Shown: positions 44,201 through 53,334 of the stretch, in pieces
How the letters are laid out: each line of letters begins with the position of its first letter
Numbering within the stretch: position 1 is the stretch's first letter
Source: Crenobacter intestini
GTDB taxonomy: Bacteria; Pseudomonadota; Gammaproteobacteria; Burkholderiales; Chromobacteriaceae
Length of the DNA: 64,000 nucleotides
NCBI RefSeq assembly: GCF_004919095.1
Contig: NZ_STGJ01000006.1
Coordinates: 123,821-187,820, forward strand
Direction: 5' to 3'
Notes under the pieces: model-generated
Told to the model about the DNA's origin: nothing
The model's database searches: none
What the model saw: the letters and a program-made list of their open reading frames with translations, nothing else
Program-made: the position numbers and the translations under genes

Positions 44201-44866
44201 GTCGGCGAGGTAACGCTGCGCGTCGGCCTCGGTCAGCGCGGCCTCGCCCAGCATGTCGTAGGAGAAGCGGTAGCCGCGCGCCTCGCGCTCGCGGCCGTTC
44301 GAGAGTGCCTCGTCTATCGTCTCGCCGGTGACGAACTGGCGGCCCAGCATGCGCATCGCCATGTCGACGCCCTTGCGGATCAAGGGCTCGCCGCCCTTGG
44401 CGATCAGCCGCGTCATCGCCGCGCCCAGCCCGCCTGCCGAGTGCGAGGTCACCAGCTTGCCGGTGACCACCAGCCCCCACGCCGCCGCGTTGACGAACAG
44501 CGACGACGAGTTGCCCAGGTGGCTCTTCCAGTCGCCGCGGCCGATCTTGTCGCGGATCAGGCGGTCGGCGGTCGCGCGGTCCGGGATGCGCAGCAGCGCC
44601 TCGGCCAGGCACATCAGCGCGATGCCCTCGTCGCTGGAGAGCGAGAACTCGTGCATCAGCGCGTCGACGCCGCTGGCGCGCGTGCGCTCGCGGCGCACTT
44701 CGCCGACCAGCCGCGCGGCCATCTGCTGTACCGACTCGACCATCGCCGGCGCCATGGTGGCCTGCGCGAAGAGGCCTTGCACGCATTCGCGTTCGTCGCG
44801 GCGCCAGGCGCTGGTGATCGCGTCGCGCAGCGGCGACTGTTCGCGGGCGTAGCTCGGGAAGGGCAT
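41270..44866 (-). CDS. putA: Bifunctional proline dehydrogenase / glutamate-semialdehyde dehydrogenase PutA
   Basis: A 1,198-residue bifunctional enzyme that oxidises proline to glutamate. The FAD-dependent proline dehydrogenase barrel occupies about residues 100-500 (GPGISVKLSAIHPRYS, FMVRLVKGAYWDAEIKRAQ, YPQFATHNAYT). The NAD-dependent aldehyde dehydrogenase occupies about 540-1010, with ISPWNFPLAIF, VIFTGSTEVA, ETGGQNAMIVD and the catalytic Cys in AGQRCSALRV; a C-terminal ALDH-like lid follows. The N-terminus begins directly with MPFPSYAREQSPLR and lacks the ribbon-helix-helix that lets E. coli PutA repress its own operon. No proline permease is adjacent. The ATG at 44866 has AGGAAA; the long upstream frame is antisense to tag. 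Confidence 0.94.
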   Translation of the reverse strand: MPFPSYAREQSPLRDAITSAWRRDERECVQGLFAQATMAPAMVESVQQMAARLVGEVRRERTRASGVDALMHEFSLSSDEGIALMCLAEALLRIPDRATADRLIRDKIGRGDWKSHLGNSSSLFVNAAAWGLVVTGKLVTSHSAGGLGAAMTRLIAKGGEPLIRKGVDMAMRMLGRQFVTGETIDEALSNGREREARGYRFSYDMLGEAALTEADAQRYLADYVGAIHAIGKASAGRGVYEGPGISVKLSAIHPRYSRAQRERVMAELLPRLKGLFLLARDYDIGLNIDAEEADRLELSLDLIEALAEDADLAGFKGIGIVVQAYQKRCPFVIDYLVELARRTGHRFMVRLVKGAYWDAEIKRAQVDGASGFPVYTRKVYTDVSYLACAKKLLGAQDAVYPQFATHNAYTLSAVYHLAAGKDYEFQCLHGMGETLYDQVVGQGQLDKPCRIYAPVGSHETLLAYLVRRLLENGANSSFVNRIVDEAVPVAELVADPVAAAAELAGTPHGGIALPLDLYLPRVNSRGLDLVNEHALGALGAGLTAAEAQAWRALPMLAHGDVETGTTRFVRNPARQDDVVGVVHDAGEEEVDLALAAATAAAPGWAATAPQARAACLAAMADLMEAHTPALMMLAVREAGKTLPNAIAEVREAVDFCRYYAAEAAARLDNARHPALGPVVCISPWNFPLAIFVGEVAAALVAGNTVLAKPAEQTSLIAAYAVRLLHEAGVPRDVLQLLPGDGATVGAALVRDARIQGVIFTGSTEVAQLINRTLAAREDAPVLIAETGGQNAMIVDSSALPEQVVNDVLASAFDSAGQRCSALRVLYLQNEIADKVVAMLKGAMDELVIGDPAQLETDVGPVIDEEARANLARHIDVMQARARDSHLLALPDACADGSFVAPVMFEIDTLSLLTREVFGPVLHVLRYDAADLGRVLEEINATGYALTHGLHTRIDETIAEVTGAVRAGNVYVNRNIVGAVVGVQPFGGEGKSGTGPKAGGPLYLFRLTRGDWTPALPQGKPELPALDALEAALPTLAPAEALGALRARAAWLREQTPLGVEVVLPGPTGERNALSFRPRGVVGCAGGDREALLEQLMLAFASGNRVVLERGDGTDEIAHVLGGWVTLCDDVCAAEVEMVLAAADDAALRARLAARDGALVPLIEARVERSTLLRLVAERALSVNTTAAGGNASLMTLAE

Positions 44867-45025
44867 GGTGGTTTCCTGTTGAGTGTTTGCAATGCGTGCG
44901 TAATTGTATCCAATCGACAATCGCTCGCAATTGCTTTGACATATCACGTCGCATTTGCCCGTGCCGCTGTCGCGCACCGGCAACATCAGCCTCAGCATAG
45001 AATGCCAACCAAGGAGGAAACGACG

Positions 45026-45589
45026 ATGGAACACCAGCGCTGCCCGTGGTGCGGGACCGACCCGCTGTACACCGCCTACCACGACCATGAGTGGGGCCAA
45101 CCCGTGCATGACGACACCCGCCTCTTCGAGATGCTGGTGCTCGAGGGCGCGCAGGCCGGCCTCGCGTGGATCACCATCCTCAGGAAGCGCGACGCCTACC
45201 GGCAGGCTTTTCACGGTTTTGACCCGGCGCGCGTCGCGGCGATGGACGACGCACAACTGGAAACCCTGCGCCTCAACCCCGGCATCGTGCGCAACCGGCT
45301 GAAGATCGCAAGCGCCCGGCGCAACGCACGCGTCTTCCTGCGCATGCAGGCCGAACACGGCAGCTTCGCGCGCTGGCTGTGGGCGCACGTGGACGGACAG
45401 CCCGTCGTCAACCGCCCGCTCAGCATGGCCGAGGTGCCCGCAAGCACACCGCTCTCCGACACGGTCAGCCGGGAACTCAAGAAGGCCGGCATGAATTTTG
45501 TCGGCAGCACCATCATCTACGCCTACCTGCAGGCGGTCGGCGTGGTCAACGACCACCTGGCCGACTGCCCGCAAGCCGACCTTGCCTGA
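45026..45589 (+). CDS. tag: DNA-3-methyladenine glycosylase I
   Basis: A 187-residue helix-hairpin-helix-family base-excision enzyme. Markers are the N-terminal RCPWCGTDPLYTAYHDHEWG with a zinc Cys/His set (HEWG), the pocket residues in EMLVLEGAQAGLAWITIL and the C-terminal FVGSTIIYAYLQAVGVVNDH...C. It removes 3-methyladenine from alkylated DNA. The ATG at 45026 is chosen for the ideal AAGGAGG 7 bases upstream; an ATG 8 codons earlier overlaps that site. It is divergent from putA and followed by the metallopeptidase gene in the same direction. Confidence 0.93.
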   Translation: MEHQRCPWCGTDPLYTAYHDHEWGQPVHDDTRLFEMLVLEGAQAGLAWITILRKRDAYRQAFHGFDPARVAAMDDAQLETLRLNPGIVRNRLKIASARRNARVFLRMQAEHGSFARWLWAHVDGQPVVNRPLSMAEVPASTPLSDTVSRELKKAGMNFVGSTIIYAYLQAVGVVNDHLADCPQADLA

Positions 45590-45629
45590 ACCGCGCGAGC
45601 CGCTAGCCTGAGAGCCAGGAGGTGGCAGC

Positions 45630-46493
45630 ATGCAATGGAAGGACCGTCGCGCCAGCGACAACGTGGAAGACCGCCGGGGGATGGGCCGCGCACCGGGGCT
45701 GGGCGGCAAGGTCGGCATCGGCACCATCGTGATCGCGCTTGTCGCGTGGTGGCTGTTCGACGTCAACCCGCTGACCGTGCTGGGCTTGGCCGGTGGCGGC
45801 GACGCGCCGGCGACGGAACAGCAGGTGGCACCGCAGGCGCCGCCCGCGAGCGACGAGGCGGCGCGCTTCGCGTCGGTGATCCTCGCCGACACCGAAGACG
45901 TCTGGCAAAAACAGTTTGCCGACGCCGGGCAGGCCTACCGCGCGCCGGTGCTGGTGTTGTTTGGCGGCAGCACCGCGACCGCCTGCGGCGAGGGGCAGTC
46001 GGCGATGGGGCCGTTCTACTGCCCGCTCGATGGCAAGGTCTACCTCGACCTCGACTTCTTCCGCACCCTGCATCAGGAACTGGGCGCGCCGGGCGACTTC
46101 GCGCAGGCCTACGTGATCGCGCACGAGGTCGGTCACCATGTGCAGAACCTGCTTGGCGTGTCGGAAAAGGTGCGCGCGCTGCGTTCCCGCATGGACGAGG
46201 CCGGCGCCAACGCGCTGTCGGTGCGCCAGGAGTTGCAGGCCGACTGTCTGGCCGGCGTATGGGCGCACCACTCGGGTGGCAGCCGCAGCATGATGGAAGC
46301 CGGCGACCTCGAGGAAGGGCTGAATGCAGCCTCGCGTATCGGCGACGACACCCTGCAGCGCTCGGCCGGCCGCGCGGTGGTGCCCGACAGCTTCACCCAC
46401 GGCAGCAGCGAGCAGCGGGTGCGCTGGTTCCGCCGCGGATTCGACAGCGGCAACATGCGCGAGTGCGACACCTTCGCCGCCAAGGCGCTGTAG
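45630..46493 (+). CDS. YpfJ-type neutral zinc metallopeptidase
   Basis: A 287-residue protein of the putative neutral zinc metallopeptidase family. One N-terminal transmembrane helix (about residues 28-46) anchors a periplasmic domain. The zinc site is HEVGHHVQ (about residues 170-177), with a third-ligand region at RQELQADCLAGVWAH, and two family cysteine segments ACGEGQSAMGPFYCP and RECDTF. The substrate is unknown. It is 40 bases downstream of tag with its own AGGAGG site, and it ends at a bidirectional terminator. Confidence 0.9.
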   Translation: MQWKDRRASDNVEDRRGMGRAPGLGGKVGIGTIVIALVAWWLFDVNPLTVLGLAGGGDAPATEQQVAPQAPPASDEAARFASVILADTEDVWQKQFADAGQAYRAPVLVLFGGSTATACGEGQSAMGPFYCPLDGKVYLDLDFFRTLHQELGAPGDFAQAYVIAHEVGHHVQNLLGVSEKVRALRSRMDEAGANALSVRQELQADCLAGVWAHHSGGSRSMMEAGDLEEGLNAASRIGDDTLQRSAGRAVVPDSFTHGSSEQRVRWFRRGFDSGNMRECDTFAAKAL

Positions 46494-46502
46494 GCCAAAC
46501 GC

Positions 46503-46536
46503 AAAAAACCCCGCGATTCATCGCGGGGTTTCCTTT
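46503..46536. terminator. Bidirectional terminator between the metallopeptidase gene and nrdJ
   Basis: AACCCCGCGA (46507-46516) and TCGCGGGGTT (46521-46530) pair around TTCA, with AAAA before and TTCCTTTT after. Confidence 0.88.
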
Positions 46537-46551
46537 TGGGGGAGCCTGCGC

Positions 46552-49401
46552 TTAGCCGCAGGCGCCGACGTGGCCGCAGGCGGTGCAGAACTCGCAGCCG
46601 TCCTTCTTGATCAGCGCGTGGTTGCCGCACTCCGGGCACTTCTTGCCGGCCAGGGGCTGCACCGACACGTTGGACTCGCCCTCGAACAAATCGGCCTGCT
46701 CGGGGACCATCACGCCCATTTCCTCGACCGGCACGCCCTCCTCGGTCAGGATGCCGAGCATCGCGTAGCGGTGGATCAGCAGGCGCGCGATATACGCGAC
46801 GGTCGACGGCCAGCTCTGCGACTTGTCGAGGCCCGGGATGCGCGCGAAGAAGTCGCCCTGCGGCTCGGCGTAGGTCAGAAGCTTGCGCAGCTTCATGCCG
46901 ATCCAGGCCGGGTCGATCACGCGCATGTCGAGGCTGAGCATCTTGCACAGGCCGTCCAGTTCGCTCGGGTAGCTGCCGGCCAGCCACATCGAGAACGGGC
47001 GGCGCTGGCCGTTCGGCAGCACCAGTTCCTTCACGAACAGCACGAAGTCGTCTTCGGTCTGCGGGTTCACCACGTCGACCGACCAGCTCATGGTGCCGTC
47101 GGTACCCGACTTGGGCTCCTTCTTGGCGAACAGCGCGTCGACCACCGGGGTCGCCTCGCCCGCTTCCACTTCCAGCGCGCCCAGCTGGCTCACGCGGTGC
47201 ATCACCACCTGCCCCAGCGCGGCGGCGGCGCTGGTCGCGTAGACGGTCTTCTCGCCCAGCTCGAACGCGTAGCGCTTGTCGCCGCCGGTCTTGGCCAGTG
47301 CCTCGAGCTTGCTCTTCAGCCACGCGCGGTCACGGCAGCGCATGTCCATCGACAGCGTCTTGGCGATCGCGGAGAGGCCGCGCTGCTCTTCGGTCGCGTT
47401 GACCCAGCACTCGAACGGCGTGCTGCGGCCGTTCTCGACGTGGCCGACCACCACCGCGAAGTCGCCGGCGTCGCCCTCGACCATATAGGTCCACGACGGG
47501 TTGCCTTCCTTCATCTTCGGTCGGTTCGGCCACTTGAGCGAGGCCAGCGCCGGGCTCGGCGCGGTGTTCAGCGTGATGCGGCGGTCCGGGTCACCGTCCT
47601 GGCTCGCGGACAGGTCCTGCGGCGCGGCCGAGGTCGGCTCGACCGACAGCACCGAACCCAACACACTGTTCGGGCGGTAGGTGGTGATGCCCTTCAGGCC
47701 GGCGCGCCACGCCTCGATGTACAGGCTCTCGAAGTCGGCGAACGGGTAGTCGACCGGCACGTTGACCGTCTTGGAGATCGCGGTGTCGATGAAGGGCGCG
47801 ACGGCGGCGACCATGTTCATGTGGTCGAGCGCGCTCATGCTCATCGCCGAGACGAAGTACTCGGGCAGCTTGTCGGTGTCGCCGCCCATCATCCGCCATA
47901 CGCGGTAGGCGTGGTCTTCGACCAGGTACTCCTGCGTGCCGCCATCGGCCATGCGCTTCTTGCGGGTGTAGGACCAGGAGAACGGCGGCTCGATGCCGTT
48001 GGACGCGTTGTCCGCGAACGCGAGCGAGATGGTGCCGGTCGGCGCGATCGACAGCAGGTGCGAGTTGCGGATGCCGTGCTTCCTGATGCGCGCCTTGATC
48101 GCGTCAGGTAGGCGGCTCGCGCAGTGCGGCTCGGCCAGATACTTGTCGGCGTCAAACAGCGGGAACGCACCCTTCTCGGCGGCGAGGTCGACCGACGCGT
48201 CGTACGCGGCGTCGCGCATCGCCTCGGAAATCTTCGCGGCGAAACGGCGGCCCTCTTCGCTGTCGTAGCGCAGCTTCATCATGATCAGCGCGTCACCGAG
48301 GCCGGTGAAACCGAGGCCGACGCGGCGCTTGTTCTGCGCCTCGCGCTCCTGCTCCTTGAGCGGCCACACGGTCAGGTCCAGCACGTTGTCGAGCATGCGC
48401 ACCGACATGCGCACCACCTTCTCGAAGGCCTTGAAATCGAACGACGGCTTGTCGCCGAACGGCTGGCGCACGTACTTGCACAGGTTGACCGAACCCAGGT
48501 CGCAGCAGCCGTAGTCGGGCAGCGGCTGCTCGCCGCACGGGTTGGTCGACTCGATCACCTCGCAGTAGGAGAGGTTGTTGTCGCGGTTGATCTTCGACAT
48601 GAAGAGCACGCCCGGCTCGGCGTGGTCGTAGGTCGAGACCATGATCTGGTGCCACAAATCGCGCGCACGCACGGTGCGGTACACCCAGCGGCCGTCGTCG
48701 CGGCGGTAGCTGTCCGGGAAGGCGTCAGACGCCGGCTCGACCTCGTGGGTCAGCGCCCACGCGCCGTCGGCCTCGACCGCCTGCATGAATTCGTCGGAGA
48801 CGCCGACCGAGATATTGAAGTTCCTGAGGTCGCCCTGGTCCTTGGCGTGGATGAAGTCTTCCACGTCCGGGTGGCTGACGTCGAGCACGCCCATCTGCGC
48901 GCCGCGGCGCGCGCCGGCGGATTCGACGGTCTCGCAGCTGCGGTCGAACACGCGCATGTAGGACACCGGGCCGGACGCGCGGCTGTTGGTGCCCTTGACG
49001 CGGGCGCCCTTCGGACGAATGCGGCTGAAGTTGTAGCCGACGCCGCCGCCGCGGCGCATGGTCTCGGCCGCCTGCAACAGCGCCTCGTAGATGCCGACCT
49101 TGCCGCCCTGCGGCTCGGACACCGAGTCGGCGACCGGCTGCACGAAGCAGTTGATCAGCGTCGCCTTGAGGTCGGTACCGGCGGCGGAGTTGATGCGCCC
49201 GCCCGGGATGAAGCCGTTGTCGAGGGCTTCGAAGAACAGCGGTTCGAAACGGGACGGGTCCTTTTCCAGCTGGGCCAAAGCGCGCGCGACGCGGTGGCGC
49301 ACCTCGGCGACCGACTGCTCGCCTGCCTTGGCGTACTTCTCGAGCAGCACTTCACGCGAGATGTCCTGTTCAGCCATCAAGGCCACGTTTTCCTGTTTCA
49401 C
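46552..49401 (-). CDS. nrdJ: Adenosylcobalamin-dependent (class II) ribonucleotide reductase
   Basis: A 949-residue class II RNR that reduces ribonucleotides to deoxyribonucleotides with coenzyme B12 instead of oxygen-generated radicals. Visible marks are the active-site [22 protein letters not shown] and [17 protein letters not shown], the radical-cysteine segment [23 protein letters not shown] (shortened to [12 protein letters not shown]), [10 protein letters not shown], and a C-terminal zinc finger with CPECGNHAL and [11 protein letters not shown]. The GTG at 49401 is preferred because AGGGAG lies about 8 bases upstream; an ATG at 49377 is possible. No NrdAB or NrdDG is present in this window. 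Two NrdR boxes lie in the promoter region. Confidence 0.92.
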   Translation of the reverse strand: MKQENVALMAEQDISREVLLEKYAKAGEQSVAEVRHRVARALAQLEKDPSRFEPLFFEALDNGFIPGGRINSAAGTDLKATLINCFVQPVADSVSEPQGGKVGIYEALLQAAETMRRGGGVGYNFSRIRPKGARVKGTNSRASGPVSYMRVFDRSCETVESAGARRGAQMGVLDVSHPDVEDFIHAKDQGDLRNFNISVGVSDEFMQAVEADGAWALTHEVEPASDAFPDSYRRDDGRWVYRTVRARDLWHQIMVSTYDHAEPGVLFMSKINRDNNLSYCEVIESTNPCGEQPLPDYGCCDLGSVNLCKYVRQPFGDKPSFDFKAFEKVVRMSVRMLDNVLDLTVWPLKEQEREAQNKRRVGLGFTGLGDALIMMKLRYDSEEGRRFAAKISEAMRDAAYDASVDLAAEKGAFPLFDADKYLAEPHCASRLPDAIKARIRKHGIRNSHLLSIAPTGTISLAFADNASNGIEPPFSWSYTRKKRMADGGTQEYLVEDHAYRVWRMMGGDTDKLPEYFVSAMSMSALDHMNMVAAVAPFIDTAISKTVNVPVDYPFADFESLYIEAWRAGLKGITTYRPNSVLGSVLSVEPTSAAPQDLSASQDGDPDRRITLNTAPSPALASLKWPNRPKMKEGNPSWTYMVEGDAGDFAVVVGHVENGRSTPFECWVNATEEQRGLSAIAKTLSMDMRCRDRAWLKSKLEALAKTGGDKRYAFELGEKTVYATSAAAALGQVVMHRVSQLGALEVEAGEATPVVDALFAKKEPKSGTDGTMSWSVDVVNPQTEDDFVLFVKELVLPNGQRRPFSMWLAGSYPSELDGLCKMLSLDMRVIDPAWIGMKLRKLLTYAEPQGDFFARIPGLDKSQSWPSTVAYIARLLIHRYAMLGILTEEGVPVEEMGVMVPEQADLFEGESNVSVQPLAGKKCPECGNHALIKKDGCEFCTACGHVGACG

Positions 49402-49424
49402 GCTGTCATCTCCCTTTATTACAA

Positions 49425-49473
49425 AACCAATATATATGCGAGCCAAGCGCGCATGGTACACAAAATGTAGTCG
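49425..49473. promoter_or_regulatory. Tandem NrdR boxes upstream of nrdJ
   Basis: ACACAAAATGTAGT (49458-49471) matches 12 of 14 positions of the NrdR consensus, and the AT core CAATATATAT (49428-49437) matches a second box. Their 16-base frames begin 33 bp apart, the three-turn spacing usual for NrdR. The pair lies 24-72 bases before the nrdJ start and would mediate ATP/dATP-responsive repression. Confidence 0.65.
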
Positions 49474-49617
49474 ACCCACCACATTGACACGCGCGCCGTT
49501 TTGCGCCTTTCCCACGCGGGCCGCCCAAGGCGGCCGCAACGCTTTAAGGGCGCGCAGTCTCGCGCAGCGCCCCGCCGCTGGCAAGGGAAAACCCGGTGGA
49601 AATCCTGTGGAAAAAAC

Positions 49618-49666
49618 GGCACAAAACCGCCATCGCCCGTGCCCGCTGGCTTCGGGCGATGGCGGC
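49618..49666 (-). terminator. Terminator of the DUF748 gene
   Basis: CCGCCATCGCCCG (49627-49639) pairs perfectly with CGGGCGATGGCGG (49653-49665). On the minus strand TTTTGTGCCGTTTTTT follows. Confidence 0.85.
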
Positions 49667-49682
49667 CTGTTGCGCGCACGCG

Positions 49683-52600
49683 TCAGCCGGCCACCGGCGC
49701 GCTCGCCTCCTGTGCGGGCGACGCCGCGCGGCCGGCCTCAAGCACCAGCGGCACGCCGTCCGCCCCCGCGCTGACAGCCTGCGCCCCTGCCTGCGTCACC
49801 CGGCCCGCCAGCGACGGGTCGGCCGCCAGCAGCGCGGCGCGCGCGGCGCGCGCACGCGCGTCGGCGAGCGACGTGAGCGAAGCGTCGTCGACGCGCTCGG
49901 AGGCGACCATCTCGTCAAGCAAGCTGCGGTAACGCGCGTCGTCGTCCGGCAGCTCGACGATGCGCTTCAAAAGCGCGACACGGCCTATCTTGTCCGCGTA
50001 CACCGACTTGATCGCCGCGCGCTGCGCCGGATCGGACAGGTCCGGCACCGGCAAGGGTTCGCCCGCGGGCGGCGCGAAGCCCGCCGCGGTGAGCACCGCA
50101 CGGTCGACGCGCGCACGCGCGAGCGCCACGCGGTCGGCCTTGGCGTCAAAGCCGCCGCCGATGGCGACCGTCAGCTGGCTGCGCCGCTCCAGCAGCTTCG
50201 CCAGCGTCGCGAGCTTCTCGCGCTCGGGCGGCGTCAGCGCCGCTTCGCCGGGCACCGCGTACACCTCGTCGAAACCCTCGCTGCCCATCAGCGCGGCGAG
50301 CGCCCGGAAAGGCGCGGTCGCCACCTTGACGATCACGTTGCGCACCGCCTGCCACACCAGGTGGCCGTAGCTGAACTTGGGGTCGTCCAGGCTGCCGCTG
50401 ACCGGCAGGTCGAGGTCGATCACGCCGTCGGCGTCCTCGAGCAGGGCCACCGCGAGTTTCAACGGCAAGCGGGTGCCCTGGTAGTCCGGGATCTCCTCGC
50501 CAAGCTTCAAGGACTTGATGACCACCCGGTTGTCGGCGGTGAGCTTGCGCGCGTCGATCCGGTAGCCCAGGTCGACCGACAAGCGCCCGTCGTCGACCCG
50601 CCAGCCGGCGAAGTTCATCGAGTAGGGATTGAGGCTGCCGACCGGGATATTGCGGAAGGCGAGTTGCATGTCGAGGTCGTCGGTCACCGCGAAGGGCTGC
50701 AGGCGGCCGCGGATGCGCACGTCGCCATACTCGTCGACGTCGCCGTCGAACGACACGGTCGCGCGCCGCCCGGGCGTGCTCGTGAGGCCGAGCACGCTGC
50801 CGGACAGGTCGTGGATGCGGGTGCCGAACACCGGCTGCATGCCCAGGTCGGCAAATTCGAGCGCGCCGCCGCTCACCTGCAGCGTGCGCAGGTTGAAGCG
50901 GTAGGCGCCGCCCTTGCCCGCCGCTGGCGGCGTCTCCCCGCCGCTGCGCCCGGCAAACAGCTTCTCGACGTTGCTGCGGCGTTCCTTGTCGAGGATGAAG
51001 CGCGCGGTGGGCCGCGTGAGCCGCGCGCGCGCGATGCTGACGCCCTGCGCGTCGGCCTTCATCCCCTGCACGCCCAGGCGCTGCCACGCCAACAGCGGCT
51101 GGCGCTGGCCCGATTCGAGTATCCGCAGCGCATCGATACTGCCCGCGCCGCTCACCTGCCAGCGCGCGCCATTGAGCCTTGTGGCGAGGTCGGCCGATAC
51201 GCTGCCTGCAGCGAGCGTGAGCGGCGTCCCGGCGAGCGCGTACGGCGCGAAGGGTTGCAGCGGCAGTGCGTCGGCGCGCACGCGGGCGTCAACGGTCTCG
51301 CCCGCCACACGGCCATCGACCGACAGCCGCCCTCGCCCGGCGCGCGCGTCGACGCGCGCGACGACGCCGTCGCCGTCGGGCGCTGCCTGCCCGGCGATAT
51401 CGGTCAGCTCGAACACCACCGGCCGCGCGACGGTATCGTCCTGCCAGCGCACGCGGCTGTCCTCGAGCGTGACGGCAGGATAGCCAAGCTGCCACGCCGG
51501 CCCCGTCGCCTGGCCGGCTTTCGCGGCAGGGCTGGCTTTCGCGGATGGGCTGGCCGTCTCGAACACCCGCGCAGCCTCAAGCTGGCCGTCACGCAAGCGG
51601 CGCACGCGCGCGTCCAGCCCGGCAAGCGCAAGCGTGCCGAGCGACGCGCGCGCCCTGGCGCCGTCGACCACGCCGCCGGCAAGCGTCGCCCCGGCGAGCG
51701 TGAAGAGCGGCTCGGCACCCTCGCTGCCGACGCTCACCGCGCCCACCTGCCCGCCCGCCTCGTCGAGCGTGAAGCCGCCGCCCCTGTCCAGCCGGAAGCG
51801 GGCGGTGATCTCCGGCGCGCTCGCATTCACCTGCAAGGGCCGCACGAAACCGCGGTCGACCAGCGCGTAATGGGAGTCGGTCAGGCGGATTTTCTGCAGT
51901 TGTACCTGCCAGCCGTCCTTGGCCTGCCCCTTGTCCGCCTCGGCCGCCTCGCGCGCCGGCAGGGCCGCCAGCCAGTCGATCAGCCCGTCGCGCTTGCGCG
52001 TCGCGGCCAGGCGCAGGCTGTCGACACCGACCGCCTCGAAGCTGAGCGTACGCGCGGCCAGGTCCAGCGTGCCGCCGGAGAACGCAAGGCGGCCAAGCGC
52101 CAGTTCGCTGCGGGTTCCGGGCGCGGAGAGTTGCCAGTTGTCGAACGACACTGCCAAGGCCGAGAGCGCAAGCTCGGGCACGTCTTTCTTAAGCGAGAAG
52201 CGGTAAGCGGTGCTCGCCGAAACGCTGCCCGCTGGCGGCAAGGCCAGACGCAGGTGCGGCGCGAGCCACGGCCAGAACGACGCGGCCTTGAGCGCCGTGA
52301 GCGACAACTTGCCTTGCAGGTTCAGCGGCGAGAGCCCGCCGCTGCCCTGCCAGGCAAGGCGCGCGCCGTCCGGCAGCCGTGCGGCAAGCGAGACGCGGCC
52401 GTCGGCGCTTTCGGTCGACAGCTCGTGCACGGCGAGGGTCAAGCCTTGCGCGTCGAATTCGCGCAGGCTGCCCTGGCGGTCGATCAGGCGCAGCCGTCCC
52501 CCCGAGACCGAGGCGTCGGCCACCGTCAGCCGCAAGGGCTCTTTCGCCGCAGCGGGCTTCCCGGCCGGGCTCGCCGCCTGGGCGAAGCGCGCCCAGTTCC

Positions 52601-52994
52601 ACTGCCCGTCAGCCGCGCGCTCGAGCGTGAGCGTGGGCTTGGCAAGCGTCAGTTCGGCCAGGTCGACGCGGCCGGTGACAAGCGGCCAGAACGCGACGCG
52701 CACCCGCGCGCGCTCGCCAGCGGCAAGCTCGGCGCCGCCGGCGTCGGCGAGCCGGTACGGGCCGACGGACGCCGCGAGCGCCCACGGCTCGATTTCGACT
52801 TCGCCCAGCGACAAACGGTAGCCGCGCGCCTGCGCCCACTCGCCTGCCTCGCGCGCGACCCAGCCAGGCGCAAGCCAGCGCGCGGCGGCCGCCAGCATCA
52901 GCAGCACCAGCAACAAGGCGAGCGCGCCCTGTCCCAGGCGGCGCCACGGGCGGCGGGGAGAAGATGGGGCTTGCTGCGGGTCGGGTGCGGTCAT
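49683..52994 (-). CDS. Large DUF748 (AsmA-like) envelope protein
   Basis: A 1,103-residue protein with a short cytoplasmic tail, one N-terminal transmembrane helix (about residues 22-42) and a very long periplasmic region rich in beta-strand repeats, including several LSV(D/S)G and [12 protein letters not shown] segments. It matches the DUF748 family, related to the AsmA/TamB bridge-like proteins that span from the inner membrane and are thought to guide phospholipids to the outer membrane. The last 180 residues are helical and Ala-rich. The specific role is unknown. It is monocistronic, and the ATG lies at 52994 just before the divergent puuA-like gene region. Confidence 0.83.
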   Translation of the reverse strand: MTAPDPQQAPSSPRRPWRRLGQGALALLLVLLMLAAAARWLAPGWVAREAGEWAQARGYRLSLGEVEIEPWALAASVGPYRLADAGGAELAAGERARVRVAFWPLVTGRVDLAELTLAKPTLTLERAADGQWNWARFAQAASPAGKPAAAKEPLRLTVADASVSGGRLRLIDRQGSLREFDAQGLTLAVHELSTESADGRVSLAARLPDGARLAWQGSGGLSPLNLQGKLSLTALKAASFWPWLAPHLRLALPPAGSVSASTAYRFSLKKDVPELALSALAVSFDNWQLSAPGTRSELALGRLAFSGGTLDLAARTLSFEAVGVDSLRLAATRKRDGLIDWLAALPAREAAEADKGQAKDGWQVQLQKIRLTDSHYALVDRGFVRPLQVNASAPEITARFRLDRGGGFTLDEAGGQVGAVSVGSEGAEPLFTLAGATLAGGVVDGARARASLGTLALAGLDARVRRLRDGQLEAARVFETASPSAKASPAAKAGQATGPAWQLGYPAVTLEDSRVRWQDDTVARPVVFELTDIAGQAAPDGDGVVARVDARAGRGRLSVDGRVAGETVDARVRADALPLQPFAPYALAGTPLTLAAGSVSADLATRLNGARWQVSGAGSIDALRILESGQRQPLLAWQRLGVQGMKADAQGVSIARARLTRPTARFILDKERRSNVEKLFAGRSGGETPPAAGKGGAYRFNLRTLQVSGGALEFADLGMQPVFGTRIHDLSGSVLGLTSTPGRRATVSFDGDVDEYGDVRIRGRLQPFAVTDDLDMQLAFRNIPVGSLNPYSMNFAGWRVDDGRLSVDLGYRIDARKLTADNRVVIKSLKLGEEIPDYQGTRLPLKLAVALLEDADGVIDLDLPVSGSLDDPKFSYGHLVWQAVRNVIVKVATAPFRALAALMGSEGFDEVYAVPGEAALTPPEREKLATLAKLLERRSQLTVAIGGGFDAKADRVALARARVDRAVLTAAGFAPPAGEPLPVPDLSDPAQRAAIKSVYADKIGRVALLKRIVELPDDDARYRSLLDEMVASERVDDASLTSLADARARAARAALLAADPSLAGRVTQAGAQAVSAGADGVPLVLEAGRAASPAQEASAPVAG

Positions 52995-53061
52995 CGCGTG
53001 AGCTCCGGCGAGTGGTTCATGACAAAGTTACAACAACGATACACAAAGAAGTACGATGGAC

Positions 53062-53089
53062 TTGCGGTGCGGCGACAATCGCATACGAT
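53062..53089 (+). promoter_or_regulatory. Candidate sigma-70 promoter of the puuA-like gene
   Basis: TTGCGG and TACGAT are separated by 16 bases in an AT-richer patch upstream of the small frame and the glutamine synthetase-like gene. Confidence 0.35.
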
Positions 53090-53140
53090 GTGTGTGCCGA
53101 AAATTTTAAACGGCCCGATCATTTTAACAGGACAAACATC

Positions 53141-53305
53141 ATGCCCCTGCTGGTTCCCTGGCCCGCCCCGCGCGAGACGCCCGGCAAAAGCCACGCCCTG
53201 AACGACGTACTCAACGACCGCCGCGCCTTCCTCGCGCTGGCCGGCCGCCGCCACGCCCTGGTCAGCCCTGCCCGACGCGACACCAGCTCGGGCGCGCACC
53301 CTTGA
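53141..53305 (+). CDS. Possible 54-codon leader ORF before the puuA-like gene
   Basis: An ATG with AGGA about 9 bases upstream opens a 54-residue frame (MPLLVPWPAPRETPGKSHAL at the start) that ends 29 bases before the glutamine synthetase-like ATG. The peptide is basic and Arg/Ala-rich with no recognised motif. It could be a leader peptide, a small protein or a chance open frame in GC-rich DNA. Its position directly between promoter and gene is the only real support. Confidence 0.3.
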   Translation: MPLLVPWPAPRETPGKSHALNDVLNDRRAFLALAGRRHALVSPARRDTSSGAHP

Positions 53306-53334
53306 TAGTGATAGATCGCCCCTCCGGAGTAACC

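Noticed and set aside
41066..45589. A 1,507-codon plus-strand open frame opposite putA and running into tag
   Set aside because: It is an antisense shadow caused by high GC at third codon positions; its translation is low-complexity Arg/Ala/His-rich, while the minus strand encodes a textbook PutA. Only its last 188 codons are a real gene (tag).
49474..49617. Cobalamin riboswitch upstream of nrdJ
   Set aside because: No B12-box (GCCACTG-like) motif was found on the minus strand, and such riboswitches normally repress B12-independent enzymes rather than class II RNR.
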